DNA from: Nitrososphaerota archaeon
GTDB lineage: Archaea; Thermoproteota; Nitrososphaeria; Nitrososphaerales; JAHFOH01
DNA length: 13,620 nucleotides
NCBI GenBank assembly: GCA_023266955.1
Contig: JAHFOH010000024.1
Location: 1 to 13,620 of the forward strand
Reading direction: 5' to 3'
Both the position numbers and the translations under genes were made by a program. Positions 7,317 through 13,620 of this stretch are shown piece by piece. Position 1 is the first letter of the stretch, and the number at the start of each line of letters is the position of its first letter. The notes beneath the pieces are model-generated. The model was not told where the DNA came from. It made no database searches and saw only the letters and a program-made list of their open reading frames with translations.

Positions 7317-8023
7317 CTTTTCTTAGCTCCGCCCCAAGGGTGCTGATACTCCCACAAAGAGATGGTATCATTGATAACTACCTGTCCAACCTTCAGCCTA
7401 TCTGCTAGGTAGAATGCAGTATTCAGGTCATTTGTGTGCACACTAGCGGATAAACCATATAGTGTGCTATTCGCGATGTCGATCGCCTCGTCAACAGTCA
7501 CGAAAGTCAAGATCGGCGCGACAGGTCCAAACGTTTCTTCTCTATTGAACAACATGTCTGGAGTTACGTTATCCACTACGGCTGGCTGGAAGTAAAGGTG
7601 GCTAGGAAAGCCGGTAGCACGCTTCCCTCCAAGCACCACTTTCGCGCCTTTCTCGACACCATCTTCAAGATGTCTCTCTACCTTCTGAGCCTGGGGTTCA
7701 TTGTTTAGCGGACCTATATCGCTGGTGACCTCGAACGGGTTGCCCAGCTTTACCTCCCTCGAGCGAGCTACTACAGCGTCAGCGAACCTATCATGTATTC
7801 TTTCGTGAGCGAGGATGCGCTCGTTAGCTACACAACGCTGACCCACGTTGTAGTAGCATCCAAATACGGCATCTTCTACGACCTTCTGGAAGTTTGCGTC
7901 ATCTAAGATTACCAGCCGTCCAAGTCCACCTTCCTCTAGGAGGACTTTCTTCACCGCAGCCAGACGTACAATCTCTTCGCCAGTCTTGGTTTCGCCAGTA
8001 AAGCAGATTCTGTTGCATCCAAT
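7313..8023 (-). pseudogene. Aldehyde dehydrogenase remnant, truncated at both ends
   Basis: The - strand frame is clearly aldehyde dehydrogenase from about 8014 (NRICFTGETKTG) to 7313 (HPWGGAKKS), but it has lost the N-terminal half that binds NAD and the last 25 or so residues. The catalytic cysteine motif NVGQRC survives (Cys codon at 7834-7832), as does a glutamate in LLEEGG, although the usual ELGGK has become EEGGL. The motifs GPLNNEPQAQKVE and EETFGPVAPILTF are well kept, which suggests recent decay. The frame continues upstream to 8191, but residues beyond about 8023 have no family likeness; they are read antisense to the flavoprotein remnant. The stop at 7313 runs directly into the binding-protein promoter region. 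A functional dehydrogenase is very unlikely. The intact paralogue at the right end of the window does not resemble its specific C-terminal sequence. Confidence 0.8.
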
Positions 8024-8446
8024 CTGCAACGGACCCGTCGGTGGCACCCCTTGGGAAGCATAGCATTTCGATATTTGCTCAATACTTTCTGTATCACCTG
8101 AACTGGGGATGAAATCAGAGACGCAACGGGTGAGTTGATAATTGACACTTTGGCAGAGTATGCTCCAAACATTAAGAACGCCATCATACACAAAGAAGTT
8201 ATCACACCGCTAGACTTCGAGAGGAGATTCTGCCTCACAGAGGGCAATATCTTCCACATCAAGATGACTCCAGATCAAATCATCTCGTTCAGACCTTTGC
8301 CAAGATCGTCTAACTGCAGGACACCTATCAGAAATCTGTATCTCTGTGGCGCAGGAACCCATCAAGGGGGAGGAATTATCGGAGCACCAGGGTATAACGC
8401 GGCGGACGCAGTCTTGCAGGACTGGAGAGACAGAAAGATAACCTAG
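8017..8446 (+). pseudogene. PYROXD2-like FAD oxidoreductase remnant, truncated and frameshifted
   Basis: Only the C-terminal quarter or so of a phytoene-desaturase-like/PYROXD2-type flavoprotein remains. The first piece (8017-8109) reads IQSATDPSVAPLGKH and then SISIFAQYFLYHLNWG, ending at TGA 8110-8112. The homology continues one frame over from about 8107 with GDEIRDATGELI, IIDTLAEYAPN, TPLDFERRFCL, GNIFH and finally NLYLCGAGTHQGGG, IIGAPGYNAADAVLQDW, ending at TAG 8444-8446. The glycine-rich C-terminal motif that closes the FAD site is intact, but the N-terminal FAD-binding Rossmann domain is absent. The shift falls in a run of four G (8105-8108), consistent with one inserted base. Family members oxidise C-C or C-N bonds, so the ancestral gene could have been an amine oxidase here, but that is speculative. 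The TTG at 8135 is not a credible gene start. Confidence 0.82.
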
Positions 8447-8509
8447 GAAAAATGAAAGTCCGTCCAGTTACAAAGGCATCGTCTTCCTAAGCTAAAAAAT
8501 AGGCAACTG

Positions 8510-8517
8510 AAATATAC
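8510..8517 (+). promoter_or_regulatory. TATA-like box of the class III aminotransferase gene
   Basis: AAATATAC lies 25-32 bases upstream of the TTG at 8542, the spacing expected for a leaderless archaeal transcript, and no Shine-Dalgarno sequence intervenes. The agreement supports the unusual TTG start. Confidence 0.5.
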
Positions 8518-8531
8518 TGAACCTGAGTTCA
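8518..8531. promoter_or_regulatory. Short inverted repeat between TATA-like box and start codon
   Basis: TGAAC and GTTCA flank CTGA, directly after the TATA-like box and 10 bases before the TTG. The position parallels the larger inverted repeat upstream of the MFS gene. The arms are only 5 bp, so a chance occurrence is quite possible. Confidence 0.25.
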
Positions 8532-8541
8532 AGGCTGTGAC

Positions 8542-9909
8542 TTGACGAACGTTCATGAGCGCGAGAAAAATCTCTATCTCGAAAGGACTAGGCGGTCTGC
8601 AGAGATTTTTCACAAAGCTAGACAACTAACTCCGTACGGCGTTCATAGCAATTACAAGTACGTCGAGCCACATCCTCTCTATTGCGCCAAAGGAAAAGGT
8701 AGCAAGATATGGGATGTTGATGGTAATGAGTATGTTGACTTCAACATGGCATTTGGCGCTCTGGTGGTGGGTCATGCACACCCTACGATCATCGAAGCAA
8801 TTCGTGAAAGAATTGAAAATGGTACCCTCCTAGGATTTGAGTGCGAAGATGCTCACAAACTTGCTGAGCTGATTTGCAGAAGGTTCAACGTGGAAATGGT
8901 GAAATTCTCCTCTACTGGTCTAGAAGGCACAGCTCATGCAATTAGGTTCGCGAGAGCATACACTGGGAGGAAAAAGATCCTAAAATTCGAAGGATGCTAC
9001 CATGGTTCACATGATGGTCTTTTAGTAAGCGTCAAGCCAAGTAAACAGAAGGCCGGTGATCCAAAACTTCCCAACCAGGTCCCAGCCTCCCAAGGGATAC
9101 CCGAAGAGATCACATCGAATACCCTTGTCGCACCTTTCAACGATCTTGAAGCTATTGAAGCAGTAATGAAAAGGAACGGCGAAGAGACAGCTGCGATCAT
9201 CCTCGAGCCTATTCCCATGAATATGGGCTTCATCACGCCTAGCCCCGGATTCCTAGAAGGCTTGAGAGAGCTTGCGAACGAATACAGCTCCCTGCTCATC
9301 TTTGACGAAATTAAGACATGCGGAAAATTCTATCACGGTGCAGCTGGCTACTTCCGAGTTCAACCAGATCTATCAGTGATGAGCAAAGCTATCTCAGGTG
9401 GGTATCCTCTTTCAGTGATAGCAGGAAGGAAGCCGATCATGGAAAAGGTAGCTCCTGGCGTAGTGGCACACGCAGGCACTTTCAACGCTAACCCTCTTTC
9501 CATAACCGCAGCCAAAGTAACCCTAGGCAAGGTCCTCGATGAAAACGGATTCAACCAAGCTAGCAGACTTGGAGACGATCTAGCGCGAGGATGTCAAGAC
9601 ATCATTAAAGATTTTGGCATTACGGCGCGAGTTCAATGGTTGGGCATTAGCGGGGCAATTCTCTTTAGTCGTGAGGAGGTAGCGAATTGGAGAAGCTTCC
9701 TAGAATGCGACTTTGGCAAATGGAATGCATATTACATCGCGATGCTGAACAGAGGAATTATACCTGCTGGTACCGGCGCAGACGAACAATGGACGATATC
9801 TGTCCAGCACTCAAAAGATGATGTGGAGGCTCATCTGGAAGTATTCAAGGAGGTTGCACCGATGCTGAAAAGGCAAGAGCTCTCTATGGGAGTTGTGGAA
9901 GCGGTTTAG
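8542..9909 (+). CDS. Class III aminotransferase, glutamate-1-semialdehyde aminotransferase-like
   Basis: The 455-residue protein follows the glutamate-1-semialdehyde aminotransferase pattern. It has GSKIWDVDGNEYVDF at 53-67, FEGCYHGSHDGLL at 149-161, LEPIPMNMGFITPSPGFL at 221-238, the PLP ring-binding aspartate in FDEIKT (Asp255) and the Schiff-base lysine in VMSKAISGG (Lys282). However, the phosphate-binding loop, normally NSGTEATM, reads SSTGLEGT, and the residues after FDEIKT differ from the usual MTGFR. I therefore do not call it hemL; it is more likely a transaminase or aminomutase for another amine or amino acid. In this setting putrescine or an omega-amino acid would be a reasonable substrate, as inference only. 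The TTG at 8542 follows an in-frame stop at 8524-8526 and has a TATA-like box at leaderless spacing. The next gene starts 71 bases downstream. Confidence 0.85.
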   Translation: MTNVHEREKNLYLERTRRSAEIFHKARQLTPYGVHSNYKYVEPHPLYCAKGKGSKIWDVDGNEYVDFNMAFGALVVGHAHPTIIEAIRERIENGTLLGFECEDAHKLAELICRRFNVEMVKFSSTGLEGTAHAIRFARAYTGRKKILKFEGCYHGSHDGLLVSVKPSKQKAGDPKLPNQVPASQGIPEEITSNTLVAPFNDLEAIEAVMKRNGEETAAIILEPIPMNMGFITPSPGFLEGLRELANEYSSLLIFDEIKTCGKFYHGAAGYFRVQPDLSVMSKAISGGYPLSVIAGRKPIMEKVAPGVVAHAGTFNANPLSITAAKVTLGKVLDENGFNQASRLGDDLARGCQDIIKDFGITARVQWLGISGAILFSREEVANWRSFLECDFGKWNAYYIAMLNRGIIPAGTGADEQWTISVQHSKDDVEAHLEVFKEVAPMLKRQELSMGVVEAV

Positions 9910-9931
9910 GTGACGTATTCCTCAGGAAGAG

Positions 9932-9969
9932 GGGTTAACCCAGAATACTAAAATTCTAACCCTAAGGGT
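9932..9969. promoter_or_regulatory. Two palindromes before the saccharopine-dehydrogenase-like gene
   Basis: GGGTTAACCC (9932-9941) is a perfect 10-bp palindrome, and ACCCTAAGGGT (9959-9969) has 5-bp arms around one A. They flank the A/T-rich ACTAAAATTC, which lies about 26-35 bases before the ATG at 9981 where a TATA box would be. Both share the GGGT/ACCC half-site. This would suit a regulator bracketing the promoter, but that is inference. Confidence 0.3.
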
Positions 9970-9980
9970 AATGCCCTAGA

Positions 9981-11120
9981 ATGAGAATCCTGTTTCTGGG
10001 TGGCGTCGGTACAATCGGATCAGAAGCTCTTCGTGACTTAGTTGCCTCTACCGACTTTGAGATCACTATTGGCGACGCGGACGTTGAGAAGGCAAAGCAG
10101 TTCGCTCGAAGTTTAGCGAGTGATCGATTAGACGTTGAATATCTGAATGCTGATAATGAATCGAAGTTGGTGGATATCCTCAAAGGTTACCAGGCAGTCA
10201 CCAATGCGCTACCTTTCAAATACGACTTGCCTGTTACACGGGCGGCGATAGAAGCAGGGGTAAGTGGCGTCGATGTTTCCTCTGCTCTCCAGCAGTTTGA
10301 GCTGTCCCAGAAGGCTACAGCCGAGGGTGTCACCTTTGTTCCAGGTTGTGGCATGACTCCTGGTGTCACGAACGTCCTAGTGGGGAAAGCGTATGCCGAC
10401 CTTGACGGCATAAGCGAGGTACACATTGCATGGGCCGCATTTCGCTGCCTAGCACCTTCACCTGGCTTATTGACGACCACTTTTTGGGAGTTTCAACCTG
10501 ATCTAGAAGACCGAGCCTACTTTATGGACGGCAAGTATGTTGCCGTACCTCCCTTCTCTGGTGCTAAAACCATTAATTTTCCAGGGCCAATTGGGCCTCA
10601 AGAGGTGTACTTCGTACCTCATCCTGAAATCTGGACTTTGCCCAGATCCTTCCCTGAATTACGTCGGGTGGATGTAAGAGGAGCTTGGCCACCGGAAACA
10701 ATGCGTCTCTTGAGAGTCGTTCTAGACTTTGGGTTTTACCGGCCTTCAAAGGTTCGCGTCGGCGGCTCGGAAAGCACACCTCTCGACTTGTTATCAGAGT
10801 GTCTCCTAAAACTCCCTCAAGCTAAAGAAACGGCGCTGTGGGGTTATTCGGTGCATTTGGAAGTAGTTGGTGTAAAGGAAGAAAGAACCAGACGCTACAT
10901 CTTCACCTGCTCACACCCGCACATGGACAGGTGGGGCGGTAAAGCAGCCTACGCGAAAAACGTGGGAATTCCGCTGTCAATCGCCACTCAAGAGCTGGTG
11001 CAGGGCAGAGTCAAATTAACTGGGGTGGTGGCACCTGAACTTGCCTTTGATTCTACGAGGTTCATTGATCAGTTGCAGGCGCGTGGTATACATGTTAGTG
11101 AGTCTGTCCAGAATGCATGA
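9981..11120 (+). CDS. Saccharopine dehydrogenase-like NAD(P)-binding protein
   Basis: The 379-residue protein opens with a Rossmann dinucleotide-binding motif, ILFLGGVGTIGSEALRDL, with glycines at 8, 10 and 13. An acidic residue follows the second strand (ITIGDAD, 28-34), which usually favours NAD over NADP. The family landmark PGCGMTPGVTNVL is at 121-133. These features fit the saccharopine dehydrogenase-like family, whose members include saccharopine and lysine-catabolic dehydrogenases and carboxynorspermidine/carboxyspermidine dehydrogenase. The latter would tie it to polyamine chemistry, but I see no diagnostic residues that separate these options. It lies 71 bases downstream of the aminotransferase with its own possible promoter, so it may be co-regulated with it. 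The ATG at 9981 begins exactly at the first strand of the fold, which supports the start. No frameshift is seen. Confidence 0.85.
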   Translation: MRILFLGGVGTIGSEALRDLVASTDFEITIGDADVEKAKQFARSLASDRLDVEYLNADNESKLVDILKGYQAVTNALPFKYDLPVTRAAIEAGVSGVDVSSALQQFELSQKATAEGVTFVPGCGMTPGVTNVLVGKAYADLDGISEVHIAWAAFRCLAPSPGLLTTTFWEFQPDLEDRAYFMDGKYVAVPPFSGAKTINFPGPIGPQEVYFVPHPEIWTLPRSFPELRRVDVRGAWPPETMRLLRVVLDFGFYRPSKVRVGGSESTPLDLLSECLLKLPQAKETALWGYSVHLEVVGVKEERTRRYIFTCSHPHMDRWGGKAAYAKNVGIPLSIATQELVQGRVKLTGVVAPELAFDSTRFIDQLQARGIHVSESVQNA

Positions 11121-11951
11121 ATCCTCCTTTCAACAAGGACTGTGTACAGATTCTCTAAGGACCTGAAACCTAGCTCATGCCAAACTTGCAGAAAGGGTCT
11201 GCGATTAGAGAATTTTGAATTGGGTAAGAACTGAGGCTAAATCCGCCTATTCTTAGGGGGATATCGCCTAGAAGCCTGCATAGCTCCGTTACTCGACTAG
11301 TCCCTTACGGATTTAGGAGTACGGGTTCGAAGTCCTACATTGAAGCTTCTCGCTACATCGGCATAAGTTTTGAAAAATTTCGTTTGGACACTGGGTTTGA
11401 ATGGTTCGGGACGAAATGTTTTGAGGAAAGAAAATCTATCCTTTTAATGACCACCCCAAGGCAAATGAGTTTTGACTGTGTGGCACTCTGGTTCTCTCCT
11501 TCAATACCTCCTGATGCGGTAACATCACAACTCGTCTATGCTGAAGGTCTCAAAGACCCGAATCTGAATGCAGATGAGAAGATTGTCCTCCTTCCAAGGC
11601 CACGAGAAGCTTGGGATTAGATGCGTATTGATTTTTGGAGAGAGGGTTGCCTAGCGTCCCAGTTACACGCGGCTGCTATCGTGATGGCTAATTCTGACCC
11701 ATTGAGTGATTAAGAATTATGGGATGTGCTTCCGGAGCCCTTATCGCAAGCAGAATACTCAGCTTTTCACTGTGAGCCGACAGATATAGCATCAATTTAA
11801 GTCCCTAGACAGAGCAATTCCACATACATATGATTAAAGGCGACCTCTTCCGGGTCTCTATCTCCGGGTCCCTCTCCCCCCACCTGTAACTTCACAACAC
11901 TAGCCTACGCTCTGCTTAAGCCCCCTAAGGCAAAGCGAGTCGCCAGTTAAC
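11121..11951. other. Long gap with little or no coding content
   Basis: These 831 bases hold no recognisable gene. A short hairpin (TCCTT, loop TCAAC, AAGGA; 11125-11139) follows the upstream stop codon and may mark transcript ends. One weak ORF (11384-11620) is listed separately. A TCCGGGTC direct repeat occurs at 11849-11856 and 11863-11870 (period 14) in a pyrimidine-rich tract that leads into a C run at about 11876-11881. A GGTTCGAAGTCC string near 11325 resembles a tRNA T-arm, but the rest of a tRNA is missing. The remainder shows nothing I can interpret and may include decayed genes. Confidence 0.5.
11384..11620 (+). CDS. Doubtful small hypothetical ORF
   Basis: I do not recognise it. 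The ORF from TTG 11384 gives 78 residues, and the frame is open upstream to a stop at 11225-11227, so it could encode up to about 131 residues from a non-ATG start. The composition is ordinary, with two cysteines, several prolines and an acidic C-terminus (AEGLKDPNLNADEKIVLL), and no known motif or signal peptide. An A/T-rich stretch (CATAAGTTTTG) lies about 15-25 bases upstream. It could be a genuine small protein, a decayed gene or chance. Without conservation data I favour chance or remnant. Confidence 0.25.
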   Translation: MDTGFEWFGTKCFEERKSILLMTTPRQMSFDCVALWFSPSIPPDAVTSQLVYAEGLKDPNLNADEKIVLLPRPREAWD

Positions 11952-12272
11952 CTATCTTTGAATAAGGGTCGAGGTTATCATTACGAAGCGTTTGCCATAA
12001 TTTGTCTCGAGCGATAGGCTGTCGTCTACAAAGTCCAGCACATCCACGATGACTCCATGTGACTTCAAGCTCTTCTCCAACGAGGGATGAACATATACTG
12101 GAATGTATCCCTCGATCCGCCTAGCTGCCCAAGGTGGCGCTCCCCTCCTAGCGAAAACATTACTGACGGTGCAGCAGGTTGTATCATCTAACACTAGAGT
12201 TAGGTCTGGATGATCAGTGATAATATTTCCAAGCAGTTCCTTCGCCTTGCGTGTGAAAGCTATCTTCGGCAA
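11952..12272 (-). CDS. DUF779 family protein, partner of the adjacent aldehyde dehydrogenase
   Basis: The 106-residue protein matches the DUF779 pattern. It has an N-terminal helix (AKELLGNIITDH), a Cys-Cys pair at 33-34 where the family has GGCCDGS, the segment IPVYVHPSLEKSLKSHGVIVDVL (57-79) in place of the family's PFY...QFEYWKHT...DVV, and the closing SLETNYGKRFVM (87-98) that matches SLE..GxRF. DUF779 genes commonly neighbour aldehyde dehydrogenase genes in bacteria, and this one begins only 10 bases after the dehydrogenase stop, on the same strand, so they are probably co-transcribed. The function of the family is not established to my knowledge; a metal- or thiol-dependent accessory role is only a guess. 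The family's further conserved cysteine (in SPMC) is absent here, so this is a divergent member. The start is TTG at 12272. The protein has no signal peptide and should be cytoplasmic. Confidence 0.72.
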   Translation of the reverse strand: MPKIAFTRKAKELLGNIITDHPDLTLVLDDTTCCTVSNVFARRGAPPWAARRIEGYIPVYVHPSLEKSLKSHGVIVDVLDFVDDSLSLETNYGKRFVMITSTLIQR

Positions 12273-12282
12273 GAAAAACCTG

Positions 12283-13620
12283 TCACGCCTTTCCGAATAC
12301 AGTGTAATACCATGGCTTCCTGACGGCGCCGGTTAAATCAACGTAAACGTGTTTTACTTCTGTATAGTCGTCGAAGCTGTATGTTCCAAGATCCTTGCCG
12401 AAGCCGCTTTGCTTGAAGCCTCCATGAGGCATTTCGGAAACAAGAGGTAAGTGGTCGTTTATCCAAACTTCTCCGAATCTTAGCGCGGCGGACGCTTTCA
12501 TAGCCTTGGTTAGATCTCTTGTCCAGACTGAGCTAGCCAGACCATATACCACATCATTCGCTTTCTCTATCGCTTCATCGAAGGTTGAGAAGGACAGCGC
12601 AGTCAATACGGGTCCAAAGATCTCTTGTTGAACTATCCTCATATCTTGGTCGCAGTCTATGAATAGAGTAGGCCGATAGAAGAAGCCATTGCTAAGAGGA
12701 GCCGATAGCTGGGGTCTTCTTCCCCCTATAGCCAACTTGGCTCCCTCCTCTTTGCCTGCAGCAACCATGTCCTCGACCTTTCTTCGCTGGGCGTCAGAAA
12801 CTAACGGGCCATTGTCTGTGTCACGACTCTTCGGATCCCCTAGCTTGATCTTCTTGATCTTCTGCACTAATTTCTCGATAAATCTTGTATAGATGGATTT
12901 GTGAATATAGAACCTTGTTGCAGCAGTGCAGTCTTGACCTGAATTGACATAGCCTCCTACTACAGCACCTTCGGTTGCGGCATCGATATCGGCATCTTCG
13001 AAGACGATGAAGGGTGCTTTGCCGCCTAATTCCAGTTGAACCCGTTTGACAGTTCCGGAAGATACTTCCATGATTCTCCTTCCAGTCACAGTATCGCCTG
13101 TGAATGCAACCATGTTGACCTTCTGGCTTCTCAGTAGCGCCTCACCAACTTCAGCCCCGGGTCCAGTCACCACGTTTGCTACGCCTTTGGGTAATCCCGC
13201 CTTCTCCATTATCCTAGCAAATTCAAGCGTGGTTAGAGGCGTAACACTGGCGGGCTTCATTATGACCGTATTTCCTGCGGCTATTGCCGGAATAGCCTTC
13301 CATACTGCCATCATCCATGGATAATTCCATGGAGTTATACAGGCAACTACGCCAACTGGTTCTCTCCTGATGATGCTGGTTCCTATTGCATTGTATTCTG
13401 AAGCGGCTTTGCCCTCTAGATTCCTAATCACGCCAGCAAAAAAACGAATGTTATCGATGCCGAAAGGGAAGTCTCCATCTCTGCTCAGCTTAATAGGCTT
13501 GCCCTGATTTTCAGTTTCTAGTGCTGCAAGCCGATCGATCTCTTCCTCAGTTAGATCAGCGATCTTCCAAAGAATCTTCGCCCTATCTGCTGGAGTTGTC
13601 TTTGGCCAAGGTCCTCGGTT
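12283..13620 (-). CDS. Aldehyde dehydrogenase, gamma-aminobutyraldehyde type (5' end cut by window edge)
   Basis: The frame is open to the right edge (upstream codons read TTPADRAKILWKIADLTEEE), so the GTG at 13431 is internal and about 445 of some 475-490 residues are present. The NAD-binding and catalytic elements are complete: TPWNYP with the catalytic Asn, MKPAS, FTGDTVTGRRI, the general base in LELGGK and the nucleophile in NSGQDCTA (Cys codon 12930-12928). The C-terminal run LPLVSEMPHGGFKQSGFGKD resembles E. coli gamma-aminobutyraldehyde dehydrogenase, where VSEMPHGG and SGYGKD also occur, as does EGKAASEY before the NAD domain. It would oxidise 4-aminobutyraldehyde from putrescine breakdown to 4-aminobutyrate with NAD in the cytoplasm. 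Betaine aldehyde or other amino-aldehydes remain possible substrates. A DUF779 gene follows 10 bases downstream. The promoter lies outside the window. Confidence 0.9.
   Translation of the reverse strand, partial: NRGPWPKTTPADRAKILWKIADLTEEEIDRLAALETENQGKPIKLSRDGDFPFGIDNIRFFAGVIRNLEGKAASEYNAIGTSIIRREPVGVVACITPWNYPWMMAVWKAIPAIAAGNTVIMKPASVTPLTTLEFARIMEKAGLPKGVANVVTGPGAEVGEALLRSQKVNMVAFTGDTVTGRRIMEVSSGTVKRVQLELGGKAPFIVFEDADIDAATEGAVVGGYVNSGQDCTAATRFYIHKSIYTRFIEKLVQKIKKIKLGDPKSRDTDNGPLVSDAQRRKVEDMVAAGKEEGAKLAIGGRRPQLSAPLSNGFFYRPTLFIDCDQDMRIVQQEIFGPVLTALSFSTFDEAIEKANDVVYGLASSVWTRDLTKAMKASAALRFGEVWINDHLPLVSEMPHGGFKQSGFGKDLGTYSFDDYTEVKHVYVDLTGAVRKPWYYTVFGKA

Noticed and set aside
7254..7371. Longer binding-protein start at 7371
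   Set aside because: The first 39 residues overlap the dehydrogenase remnant and its promoter region, and the Tat signal would then be internal.
8024..8191. N-terminal extension of the aldehyde dehydrogenase frame up to 8191
   Set aside because: This part is antisense to the flavoprotein remnant and has no aldehyde dehydrogenase likeness; it is a chance open frame across the junction.
8135..8446. A separate 103-residue protein starting at TTG 8135
   Set aside because: Homology to the flavoprotein C-terminus extends upstream of 8135 in the same frame and then in a shifted frame, so it is a remnant and not an independent gene.
8542..9909. Annotation as hemL (glutamate-1-semialdehyde aminotransferase)
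   Set aside because: The PLP-phosphate loop and the residues after FDE deviate from the canonical motifs, and no tetrapyrrole genes are nearby.
11275..11350. tRNA-like sequence with GGTTCGAAGTCC
   Set aside because: The T-arm stem has only about three pairs including a G-U, the acceptor arms do not pair, and no anticodon arm can be placed.
1..13620. Mobile element or CRISPR explanation for the gene wreckage
   Set aside because: No transposase or integrase motif, no terminal repeats around 7313-8446 and no regularly spaced repeats were seen.

Overview
The window looks archaeal. I infer this from the regulatory layout rather than from any marker gene. Several genes begin on ATG or TTG with no clear Shine-Dalgarno sequence, and an A/T-rich TATA-like box sits about 25-30 bases upstream, as expected for leaderless archaeal transcripts. 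Base composition is moderate and even, and no transposase, integrase, CRISPR array or convincing tRNA was seen. I cannot name the lineage from this sequence alone.

Layout from left to right: the C-terminal third of a 4-aminobutyrate-type class III aminotransferase (cut by the window edge); a short unrecognised ORF ending in a strong hairpin; a nitrilase-superfamily amidohydrolase; a 12-helix MFS transporter; a three-gene polyamine-type ABC cassette (ATPase and two permeases) on the + strand; its probable Tat-exported substrate-binding protein, convergent on the - strand; a patch of gene wreckage in which a doubly truncated aldehyde dehydrogenase (-) abuts a truncated, frameshifted PYROXD2-like flavoprotein (+); a second class III aminotransferase resembling glutamate-1-semialdehyde aminotransferase; a saccharopine-dehydrogenase-like Rossmann protein; about 830 bases with little or no coding content; and an aldehyde dehydrogenase plus DUF779 pair on the - strand, the dehydrogenase running off the right edge.

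Read together, the intact genes suggest uptake and catabolism of putrescine or related polyamines and amino acids. The PotABCD-like transporter would import the amine. A transaminase, possibly the class III enzyme at 8542, could make 4-aminobutyraldehyde. The right-end dehydrogenase strongly resembles gamma-aminobutyraldehyde dehydrogenases and would make 4-aminobutyrate, and the left-end aminotransferase would convert that to succinate semialdehyde. The nitrilase-type amidohydrolase could process a carbamoyl or amide intermediate. Family assignments rest on visible motifs; the pathway is inference.

The most notable things are the rearrangement scar at 7313-8446, inverted repeats placed between TATA-like boxes and start codons (best at 1947-1965), a perfect 18-bp palindrome that could sequester the ribosome-binding site of the binding-protein gene, and a divergent DUF779 protein paired with the dehydrogenase. 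I did not find a convincing wholly new system.
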